12,024 nucleotides of DNA, taken from contig DOYB01000030.1 of assembly GCA_003518745.1 (NCBI GenBank), positions 1-12,024 on the forward strand, read 5' to 3'. Positions within the stretch are counted from its first letter, which is position 1. Every line of letters begins with the position of its first letter. A program made the translations under genes and the position numbers. This DNA comes from Selenomonas sp. GTDB lineage: Bacteria; Bacillota; Negativicutes; Selenomonadales; Selenomonadaceae. Of this stretch, positions 1-5,895 are shown piece after piece. The notes below the pieces were generated by a model. The model had not been told where the DNA came from. It did not search any database and was given only the letters and a program-made list of their open reading frames with translations.

Positions 1-247
1 ACATTGCTGATATCGACAATATGAACTTCATATAGATTTATGACACGAATATTGATTTTATCAATATATGGATTTGTAGATATTTGATATATAAAGTTAG
101 ATGATTGTATGATAATGTAAATAATTATAGATATAATAATCAAAATTACAAATAATGGTATACAAAATAAACATAAAATTATTTTATGTTTATATTCTCA
201 GCGCGCTATGCTGCTTGAGTTATCTAAGCCGGCTGCGCATAGATTCT
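1..247. other. AT-rich non-coding region upstream of the DUF1232 gene
   Basis: No credible gene is visible here. All three + frames hit stops within the first few dozen bases and the - strand gives only tiny frames. The first ~200 bases are strikingly AT-rich compared with the rest of the window. They contain a 12-bp perfect A/T hairpin (arms 167-178 and 182-193, loop TTA). From about 200 the composition shifts to GC-rich, with an AGCCGGCT palindrome at 227-234 and a CTATGC/GCATAG pair (206-211 with 237-242). A TCTAAG/CTTAGA pair (223-228 with 246-251) runs into the -35 of the next promoter. Function unknown; it may be the spacer or 5' control region of a gene lying to the left. Confidence 0.5.
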
Positions 248-276
248 TAGACAAGGCAGGAGCTGTGTGATAAAAT
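248..276 (+). promoter_or_regulatory. Probable sigma-A promoter for DUF1232-topB
   Basis: A -35 element TAGACA (248-253) and a -10 element TAAAAT (271-276) are separated by 17 bp, each one mismatch from consensus. Transcription would start near 283, giving a very short leader before the GGAGGAGG ribosome binding site at 290-297. Identified by eye only. Confidence 0.5.
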
Positions 277-302
277 GATAAGAGATTTTGGAGGAGGATA
301 TT

Positions 303-683
303 ATGCTGAAAGTATTTTCATTGTTGAAATTGTTCCGCAAGGATCTTGTTATCATGATGCTGGCTCTTCGGCATTCCGATACCCCAAAGAAGGTTAAGGG
401 TATGTTCCTGCTGGGACTGTTGTATCTTTTAAGCCCGGTGGATATAGTACCTGACATGATACCCTTTGCGGGAATAGTTGACGATGCGGTTGTTGTGCCG
501 GGAATGATTTACGGATTGATGCAGCTTCTGCCTTTTCACGTTAAGAATGAAAGCGAGGCAAAGGCCAAGTATATTTTGAGACATATGCCTATAATTTTGG
601 GGATTGCCAGTGCATTTATCCTGGCATGGCTGGTAATGATTGTCTGGGGCATTTATACTTTGGTGCGGTATTTGTTTGGATGA
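303..683 (+). CDS. DUF1232 (YkvA-family) small membrane protein
   Basis: A 126-residue protein with the DUF1232 signature: LYLLSPVDIVPDMIPFAG at about residues 40-57, followed by the acidic pair DD at 60-61 and a hydrophobic stretch. A second clear membrane segment runs from about residue 95 to 120. The family (YkvA-like) is widespread in bacteria and its biochemical role is not settled, so no function is assigned. I chose ATG 303 because GGAGGAGG (290-297) lies 5 bases upstream; an in-frame TTG at 288 would sit inside or before that site. The stop at 683 lies 40 bases before topB on the same strand, with no terminator between, so the two are probably co-transcribed. The family call is firm from the SPVDIVPD motif. 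Confidence 0.85.
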   Translation: MLKVFSLLKLFRKDLVIMMLALRHSDTPKKVKGMFLLGLLYLLSPVDIVPDMIPFAGIVDDAVVVPGMIYGLMQLLPFHVKNESEAKAKYILRHMPIILGIASAFILAWLVMIVWGIYTLVRYLFG

Positions 684-723
684 TTAAGCTCATGTTTGAA
701 CCTGACAGGATGGGGGTGCGGAA

Positions 724-3132
724 TTGCGGCTTTATATTGCTGAGAAGCCTAGTATGGGGCGGGAAATTGCCAAGTGCCTAAAGGGCCCGGTGATCTCCCA
801 TGATGGCTACCTTTCCACCAGGGATGGGATTGTAACCTGGCTCTTTGGACATATACTGAGGCAGGCTGAGCCTGATGAATACGACGAGAGGTATAAGTCA
901 TGGAGGACAGATGACCTGCCGATCATACCAAGACAGTGGAAGCTTTTCGTGGCCAAGGGGTGTGAGAAGCAATTTGCCATTGTAAAGGGCCTTATAGCTA
1001 AAGCGGACGAGATAGTCCATGCAGGGGATCCTGACAGGGAGGGGCAGCTTCTGGTGGATGAAGTGCTGGATTATATAGGTACGGATAAGCCAGTGAAACG
1101 AATCCTGCTGAACGCTCTTGATGAGAAGAGCATCAAGAAGGCGAATGAGTCCCTTAGAGAAAACAAGGAGTTTTTCCCTTTGAAGCAGTCCGCGCTGGCA
1201 AGGGCAAGGGCTGACTGGCTCATTGGTATGAACCTGTCCCGTGCCTACACATTGGCTGCCAGAAGGGCGGGACATGACAAGCTGGTGCTTCCCATAGGAA
1301 GGGTCAAGACTCCGACTTTGGCGCTGGTGGTGCGCAGGGAGCGTGAAATAGAGCATTTTAAGCCCGTGAATCACTATGCCATAAAGGGTGAATTCGAGCA
1401 TGGGAATGGACGTTTTACTGCTCAATGGAAGCCAAGGGAGGATCAGCCGGGATTGGACAGTGAGAACCGGCTGTTGGACAAGGGCATCGCAGAGGAGAAA
1501 CTTAGGTTTTTCCTGGAGGGTCCAAGGGAGGGCGTTATATCCTCTTATCAGAAGGCCAAGAAGCAGGAGCCTCCGCCCCTGCCATTTTCTCTTTCATCAC
1601 TTCAGGTTATGGCCGGCAAACGCTATGGCTATGAGCCCCAGCAGGTTCTTGACACGGCTCAGGCCCTATATGAGAAGAAGCTGACTACATATCCCCGTTC
1701 CGATTGCGAGTATCTTCCGCTGAATCAGTTTTCAGAGGCGGCTGTGATTCTTGGGCGGCTTTCAGCTTCGGGAGATGAGGAGCTTGTGGCATGGGCTGCA
1801 AAGGCGGATCGGACGCTGAAGAGCCGTGCCTGGAACGATAAGAAGATTTCGGCTCATCATGCAATCATTCCAACAACAGTGCAGGTTAAAACCGATTCAC
1901 TGAAGCCTATGGAACGAAATATATATAATTTGATTGCCAGAGGATATATAGCCCAGTTTTATCCCCTTCATTTGTATGACCAGACTAAGGTTGAGGTGAG
2001 CTACAAAGGAGAAATATTCACTGCCGCGGGCCGTGTGGAGCGTCAATTGGGCTGGAAGGAGCTTTACGCGGCTCCGGCCAAAAAGCAGCAGGATGTAGAA
2101 GATGATGGGACCGAGGAGGCTGAGGAAGAGGGTTCTCTCCCGGCCATGAAGAAGCAGGATGCTGTAGAGTATCGCGATGGAAAGCTTGTCGAGCGTGTTA
2201 CGAAGCCTCCGGTAAGATTTAGTCCCTCCACCCTTTTGGCCGGTATGAAGGAGATTCATAAATATGTCAAGAATCCCGAAGCGAAGAAGCAGCTAAAGGA
2301 GGTCTACGGTATTGGCACGGAGGCCACCAGAGCTACCATAATCGAGGATTTGATAAAGCGGGGATTCTTGCAGCCCAAGGGAAAGAAGAAATATTTGAGT
2401 CCTACGCCTGAGGCATACCTTCTGGTGGATGTCCTGCCGGATGAAATGACATATCCGGATTCCACTGCTATATGGGAGGATAGGCTTCATTCCATGTCAG
2501 AGGGTGAAGGCTCCCTTGAGGATTTCCTGAAGGGGCAGATGGAGTTTACGAGATTGCTTTGTGACAAGGCGCTGGAGGTCAGGATAGAGCCAAACGGTGA
2601 GCATAAGTGCCCACGCTGCGGAAAGGGCATCTTGATGAAGCGGCATGGGAGAAACGGGGATTTCTGGGGCTGCTCCAATTATCCGCGCTGCCGTATGTCC
2701 TGTGATGATAAAAATGGGAAACCGGATTTGGATGGCGCAGCCAGCAGGAGGAAGACATTTACCACGAAGCCGGGTAAAGCTCCTAATACGTCCGGGGGAG
2801 GCGCGGTATCATGGCAACCGGCATATCCAACAGAGGAGGAAATGCTGGAGTTTCAGGCCCAGCATGAGCCGGTGCTGTCCGCAAGGGCACTTATCGCGAG
2901 TCAGGCAGCCGGGCATCAGGCTACGAGGCCGGGAAAGCCGAAGCCTTCCGCGCGGCCTATGGAGCGTATGGCAAAGGAAGAGCAAAGTAAAAAAACAGGG
3001 ATTTTGTGTCCACGCTGCAGGGAAGGCAGCCTCCGATTGATCAAGGGGCGTAACGGCAGTTTCTGGGGCTGTTCCAACTATCCGAGATGTACGGCGACCT
3101 TTGATGATGATAAGGGGCCTGTCCTGAATTAG
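724..3132 (+). CDS. topB: DNA topoisomerase III (type IA)
   Basis: An 802-residue type IA topoisomerase that cuts one DNA strand via a 5'-phosphotyrosine link and passes another strand, working in relaxation and decatenation of replication intermediates. The Toprim domain is at the N-terminus: IAEKPS with catalytic Glu7, and the metal-binding GDPDREGQ at 101-108 (Asp102, Asp104, Glu106). The active-site motif TTYPRSDCEYLP places the nucleophile at Tyr323. The C-terminal third carries two zinc ribbons (about 629-665 and 762-798), each with CPRC...GCSNYPRC, joined by a basic Pro/Ser/Lys-rich linker. Length exceeds E. coli TopB because of these ribbons, which is common in Bacillota. The start is TTG at 724, preceded by AGGATGGGGG about 7 bases upstream; the Toprim sequence begins directly at this start. 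It lies 40 bases after the DUF1232 gene and ends convergently with the flagellin gene. Confidence 0.95.
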   Translation: MRLYIAEKPSMGREIAKCLKGPVISHDGYLSTRDGIVTWLFGHILRQAEPDEYDERYKSWRTDDLPIIPRQWKLFVAKGCEKQFAIVKGLIAKADEIVHAGDPDREGQLLVDEVLDYIGTDKPVKRILLNALDEKSIKKANESLRENKEFFPLKQSALARARADWLIGMNLSRAYTLAARRAGHDKLVLPIGRVKTPTLALVVRREREIEHFKPVNHYAIKGEFEHGNGRFTAQWKPREDQPGLDSENRLLDKGIAEEKLRFFLEGPREGVISSYQKAKKQEPPPLPFSLSSLQVMAGKRYGYEPQQVLDTAQALYEKKLTTYPRSDCEYLPLNQFSEAAVILGRLSASGDEELVAWAAKADRTLKSRAWNDKKISAHHAIIPTTVQVKTDSLKPMERNIYNLIARGYIAQFYPLHLYDQTKVEVSYKGEIFTAAGRVERQLGWKELYAAPAKKQQDVEDDGTEEAEEEGSLPAMKKQDAVEYRDGKLVERVTKPPVRFSPSTLLAGMKEIHKYVKNPEAKKQLKEVYGIGTEATRATIIEDLIKRGFLQPKGKKKYLSPTPEAYLLVDVLPDEMTYPDSTAIWEDRLHSMSEGEGSLEDFLKGQMEFTRLLCDKALEVRIEPNGEHKCPRCGKGILMKRHGRNGDFWGCSNYPRCRMSCDDKNGKPDLDGAASRRKTFTTKPGKAPNTSGGGAVSWQPAYPTEEEMLEFQAQHEPVLSARALIASQAAGHQATRPGKPKPSARPMERMAKEEQSKKTGILCPRCREGSLRLIKGRNGSFWGCSNYPRCTATFDDDKGPVLN

Positions 3133-3199
3133 ATTCAATAGATTAGCTCTATGACCTGTATACCGTATTTTTTGTGGAAACGTTTACTATATTTTGTAT

Positions 3200-3238
3200 A
3201 AAAATCGCCCCGTTGCGCAATTAAACGCAACGGGGCGA
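3200..3238 (-). terminator. Intrinsic terminator of the flagellin gene
   Basis: A 12-bp perfect GC-rich stem (arms 3206-3217 and 3226-3237, CGCCCCGTTGCG) with an 8-base loop. Read on the - strand it follows the flagellin stop and is trailed by ATTTTTATAC, a proper U-tract. On the + strand no T-run follows, so it serves topB poorly, although the hairpin may also stabilise the convergent topB mRNA end. Confidence 0.85.
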
Positions 3239-3250
3239 AATACATTTACA

Positions 3251-4108
3251 TTATGGAAGCAAATTGAGTATGTTGGCACGGTTATGGTTGTACATTTGGA
3301 CACCGTACATAGCAAGCTGCTCCTGGGTCTGTGAGCTCCTGAGCTTTGTGATTTCGGCGGCCATGTCCGTACCGTCCATAGTGGCGTCGGCCGCGGCCAT
3401 ATTCTCCTGCATGGTGGTGTAGTTGGCAGCCTGATATTCCAGCCTTTGCTGCTGGGCACCTATGGTGGTAGCCTCATCCAAGGCAGATTCAAAGTCCATA
3501 TTTCCATTTTGCGCGGATGAAATTTGTTGCTGTCCCTCAGTGGCAATACTCAGGGCGTTGTCAACAGTGGCAAGGGCATTCTGCATTCCCTCGTCAGTAG
3601 ACAGGTCAAGGTTTGAGTTGCCATTCTCGTCCACCAGGCCAAGTCCCTGCGCCGTCATGTCCCCAAAGGAAATCTGGTTGTTCCCGATAACGCCCGCCAC
3701 AGTTGCTGTACGTCCGCCATCCAGCAGGCTTTTGCCATTGAAGGTGACACTCGCGTTATCATTGATTTGTGAAACGGTCTGGTCCACGGCTTTCTGGAGC
3801 GCTCCGCGATCCGAATCCGTATTGGTGCCATTCATGGCATTAAGGATATTCTCCTTGAGAGAAGACAGAGCATCCACTGTGTTCTTGATTGCTCCGGAGG
3901 CCACGTTCAACATGGCGTTTGAGGTCTGGGTATTTTGATTTGACTGCTGCACTGCTCCTATGTTGGAGTTCATGCGCTGGCTGATTGCGTAATCCGAGGG
4001 CCCGTAGCTGGCAGAGGGATGCTGAGAACCGGTAGCAATCTTCTGCATGCTGGACATAGTCGTATTGTGTGCACGGTTTAAACTGTTTAACGCACTTATG
4101 CCGCTCAT
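3251..4108 (-). CDS. Short divergent flagellin
   Basis: A 285-residue flagellin, the secreted subunit of the flagellar filament. The N-terminal D0/D1 half has the family pattern ISALNSLNRAHN ... IATGS ... YAISQRMNSNIGAVQQS, then GTNTDSDR and FNGKSLLDG. The C-terminal half has TDMAAEITKLRSSQTQEQLA and ends in ANILNLLP, as flagellins do. The variable outer domain is almost absent, giving a compact protein. The usual RINSAxDDAAGLAI segment is replaced by HPSASYGPSDYAI. I chose ATG 4108 (MSGIS): AGGAAG at 4120-4115 is correctly spaced for it and too close for ATG 4114 (MVMSGIS, 287 residues); an ORF extension to 4195 has no ribosome binding site and crosses the promoter. It lies 105 bases after the HD-GYP regulator, with its own promoter and terminator. 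It is clearly of the flagellin family; whether it builds the main filament or is a minor subunit is unknown. Confidence 0.85.
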   Translation of the reverse strand: MSGISALNSLNRAHNTTMSSMQKIATGSQHPSASYGPSDYAISQRMNSNIGAVQQSNQNTQTSNAMLNVASGAIKNTVDALSSLKENILNAMNGTNTDSDRGALQKAVDQTVSQINDNASVTFNGKSLLDGGRTATVAGVIGNNQISFGDMTAQGLGLVDENGNSNLDLSTDEGMQNALATVDNALSIATEGQQQISSAQNGNMDFESALDEATTIGAQQQRLEYQAANYTTMQENMAAADATMDGTDMAAEITKLRSSQTQEQLAMYGVQMYNHNRANILNLLP

Positions 4109-4160
4109 AACCATCTTCCTTTCCGTAAAATCGAACTGAGAAATCCGTTCCTCTGCCTCT

Positions 4161-4190
4161 ATTATATGACATTTAAGCGATTGATGGCAA
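4161..4190 (-). promoter_or_regulatory. Sigma-A-type promoter of the flagellin gene
   Basis: Read on the - strand: -35 TTGCCA (4190-4185), 18-bp spacer, perfect -10 TATAAT (4166-4161), placed about 45 bases before the flagellin ribosome binding site. I found no sigma-28-like GCCGATAA element in this gap. A perfect 12-bp palindrome, GGAAATATTTCC (4201-4212), sits 10 bases upstream of the -35, between it and the HD-GYP stop codon, and could be an operator. Confidence 0.7.
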
Positions 4191-4212
4191 TACACCCTTC
4201 GGAAATATTTCC

Positions 4213-5277
4213 TTAGCTATTCTCGTCTTCGGCTACGGAACCCCTCATCTTGAAGTCTACGTCCTCGTCGATTAGCTGAAGCATTATATCGGCAAACTGG
4301 GGGTCGAACTGAGCGCCCTTGCCTCGGGCAATTTCTCCACGAACCCGTGACTGCTCCATTACATCGCGATAGCTGCGACGCGAGGTCATGGCATCGTAGG
4401 CATCCGCTACGGCAATCATCCTAGCTTCTATTGGGATGTTGGATCCTATCAGCCCATCAGGGTAGCCTCTGCCGTCCCAACGTTCATGGTGGGAACGTGC
4501 GCCTATTGCAAGCTGAGGGAATTCCTCTATGGTGGTAAGGATATCGTAGCCTATGGTTGTGTGGGTCTTGATGATGGCATATTCATCATCTGTCAGACGG
4601 GTGGGCTTGTTTATGATAGCTGTGGGAACACCAATCTTTCCTATGTCGTGGAGAAGTCCCATGCAGTATATTTCACGCTGCTTTTCAGGTGAATAGCCCG
4701 CAAGCTGGGCAATCTGGCGGACATAATTAGCGACTCGCTGTGAGTGGCCCTGTGTATATTTGTCCTTGGCATCTATGGTTTTCGCAAGGGCAAGGATGGT
4801 TTCGTCAAAGAGTCGCATGCTGGAGGAAAGTCTCTGTTCGGCCAGCCTCGTCTGATTTGTGACCTCCAACTGCAAGTGCTGCTTCAGGTATTCGTTTTGA
4901 AGTATGCGAAGGACACGCTCCTGCATCGCCATGGGGACGAAGGGCTTTCGTATGAAGTCCACAGCGCCGGAGCGGAATACATCTGTTTCCAGCTTTATGT
5001 CCACGTCCGCGGTCAGTATGATTACAGGGACGTTCTTCATTTCCTCCCTGTGCTTCATGTCCTTCAGAACCTCAAGTCCGTTGAGGCCGGGCATATTGTA
5101 GTCAAGAAGTACCAGATCCACACTATGGTCTGCCAGATATTCCAAGGCTGACATGCCGTCGCTCTTGGTAACGAGATTCACGTGGGACCGCAGTATCTGC
5201 TCAATCATGAGCAGGGAAATTTCATCGTCATCCACTGCCAGTGCCAGAGGTTTATTTTCTCCATAATTGATGTTCAT
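4213..5277 (-). CDS. REC-HD-GYP response regulator (c-di-GMP phosphodiesterase type)
   Basis: A 354-residue two-domain cytoplasmic regulator of the RpfG type. The receiver domain (about 10-130) has the acidic pocket VDDDE (Asp16-18), phospho-acceptor Asp59 in LLDYNMPGLNG, Thr89 and Lys111 (RKPF). The HD-GYP domain (about 155-345) has His178 (QGHSQR), His210-Asp211 in LLHDIGKIGVP, HTTIGYDIL (239-247), SHHERWDGRGYPDGL (262-276, GYP at 271-273) and ADAYDAMTS (291-299). HD-GYP proteins with these residues hydrolyse c-di-GMP to pGpG or GMP; here activity would be gated by phosphorylation. The start ATG 5277 has AAGGAG 6 bases upstream. No histidine kinase gene is in the window, so the sensor partner is elsewhere. 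It precedes the flagellin gene on the same strand and lies beside two cyclases, which suggests a role in motility or attachment (inference). Confidence 0.92.
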   Translation of the reverse strand: MNINYGENKPLALAVDDDEISLLMIEQILRSHVNLVTKSDGMSALEYLADHSVDLVLLDYNMPGLNGLEVLKDMKHREEMKNVPVIILTADVDIKLETDVFRSGAVDFIRKPFVPMAMQERVLRILQNEYLKQHLQLEVTNQTRLAEQRLSSSMRLFDETILALAKTIDAKDKYTQGHSQRVANYVRQIAQLAGYSPEKQREIYCMGLLHDIGKIGVPTAIINKPTRLTDDEYAIIKTHTTIGYDILTTIEEFPQLAIGARSHHERWDGRGYPDGLIGSNIPIEARMIAVADAYDAMTSRRSYRDVMEQSRVRGEIARGKGAQFDPQFADIMLQLIDEDVDFKMRGSVAEDENS

Positions 5278-5567
5278 GGTTCGCTCCTTTTCTTATGCGA
5301 GGTTGAGTAACGCGCTGTGATTACTCGTTAAGCTGCTTCATGATAGTGGCATTTTGACCGTACATTGTATTGAATATATTACTTATATCCGATTATTTAT
5401 TCAGAGACACAAAAACTCTAATTTTATTTTCGCCGTATATGTGGAAAAATCCTGCCATTTAAGTGACTGTAAAAAAATTTGCAGGAATTATTCCGGTCTT
5501 GACGGAACAGGCTTTTTTCCGTTATTATATGTTTATGTAAGAATCTAATTGAGAATGGGGTGATCGC
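5278..5567. promoter_or_regulatory. Divergent control region between the HD-GYP and 77-residue membrane protein genes
   Basis: No gene is supported in these 290 bases. On the + side a promoter-like pair lies at 5499-5528 (listed separately). On the - side, the HD-GYP leader holds an inverted repeat GAGTAA/TTACTC (5305-5310 with 5321-5326), 28 bases before the start codon, which could fold in the mRNA or bind a regulator. The stretch 5340-5460 is AT-rich; several weak -10-like elements exist for the HD-GYP direction but none has a convincing -35, so I do not name one. Confidence 0.4.
5499..5528 (+). promoter_or_regulatory. Probable promoter of the 77-residue membrane protein gene
   Basis: TTGACG (5499-5504) and TATTAT (5523-5528) with an 18-bp spacer. 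The ends of the spacer carry an inverted repeat ACGGAA/TTCCGT (5502-5507 with 5517-5522), which overlaps the -35 and could be a repressor site. Confidence 0.55.
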
Positions 5568-5801
5568 ATGCCGCCCTTAGATGTCATTGCCGGGTTGGTG
5601 GGGATATTTTTCTTTGGAATGTGCCTGGGCGCGGCTATAGTTCTGCCATATGCCCACAAGCATTCAGACCTGCCCTTGGAAAAACTGTCCAATGATATAA
5701 TATGGCGCTATACGCCTGACTGGGTTCTGTATCTGGTGGGCTGCATAGTGTTCATCGTGATAGGGTTTGTCTTGGTTAGCGGATATTTGATTTACCCATA
5801 G
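5568..5801 (+). CDS. Small two-helix membrane protein of unknown function
   Basis: A 77-residue protein I do not recognise. Two hydrophobic segments are visible: about residues 5-27 (IAGLVGIFFFGMCLGAAIVL) and about 53-75 (VLYLVGCIVFIVIGFVLVSG). They are joined by a polar loop with KHSDLPLEKLSNDI and ending WRYTPDW. This predicts a hairpin in the cytoplasmic membrane. ATG 5568 is preceded by GGGGTGA (5557-5563) at short spacing and by a promoter-like pair, which supports a real gene. It is transcribed divergently from the HD-GYP regulator and convergently with the cyclase pair, standing alone as its own transcription unit. A signalling accessory role would be guesswork. Confidence 0.65.
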   Translation: MPPLDVIAGLVGIFFFGMCLGAAIVLPYAHKHSDLPLEKLSNDIIWRYTPDWVLYLVGCIVFIVIGFVLVSGYLIYP

Positions 5802-5841
5802 AATACGTTTACTGATAAAATACGCATATATCGTGATATTT

Positions 5842-5895
5842 GTGGAAGTGGAGCTTTTTGCCATTTGATTCTCTGGCTTAAAGCTCCACTTCCAC
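5842..5895. repeat. 16-bp perfect inverted repeat overlapping the cyclase stop codon
   Basis: Arms GTGGAAGTGGAGCTTT (5842-5857) and its exact complement at 5880-5895 enclose a 22-base loop. Within the loop a further GCCA/TGGC pair (5860-5863 with 5874-5877) can extend the stem. The right arm is the last five codons (Val-Glu-Val-Glu-Leu) plus the first base of the TAA stop of the downstream diguanylate cyclase, read on the - strand. No U-tract follows on the - strand; on the + strand a loosely T-rich stretch follows (5896-5918). It may act as an mRNA 3' hairpin for both convergent genes. Confidence 0.8.

Noticed and set aside
1..31. A - strand ATG starting MKFILSISAM and running off the left edge, resembling a signal peptide.
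   Set aside because: Only ten codons are visible, there is no ribosome binding site before the ATG, and the DNA is too AT-rich to trust.
898..1425. A 175-codon - strand open frame inside topB.
   Set aside because: The topB reading is unambiguous over this whole stretch, and the antisense translation has no recognisable motif.
2608..3118. Two similar DNA stretches near the topB end, considered as a repeat element.
   Set aside because: They encode the two zinc ribbons of topoisomerase III, a normal domain duplication in the family.
3462..3938. A 158-codon + strand open frame.
   Set aside because: It lies wholly antisense to the flagellin gene and has no family match; it is a codon-bias shadow.
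5354..5385. TTGACC followed by A/T-rich -10-like elements on the + strand.
   Set aside because: The spacing to a good -10 is off (15 bp to TATATT), and no gene begins soon after; the pair at 5499-5528 fits better.
5354..5548. A 64-codon + strand frame in the gap before the 77-residue gene.
   Set aside because: TTG start without a ribosome binding site, composition of translated AT-rich DNA, and overlap with the promoter of the next gene.
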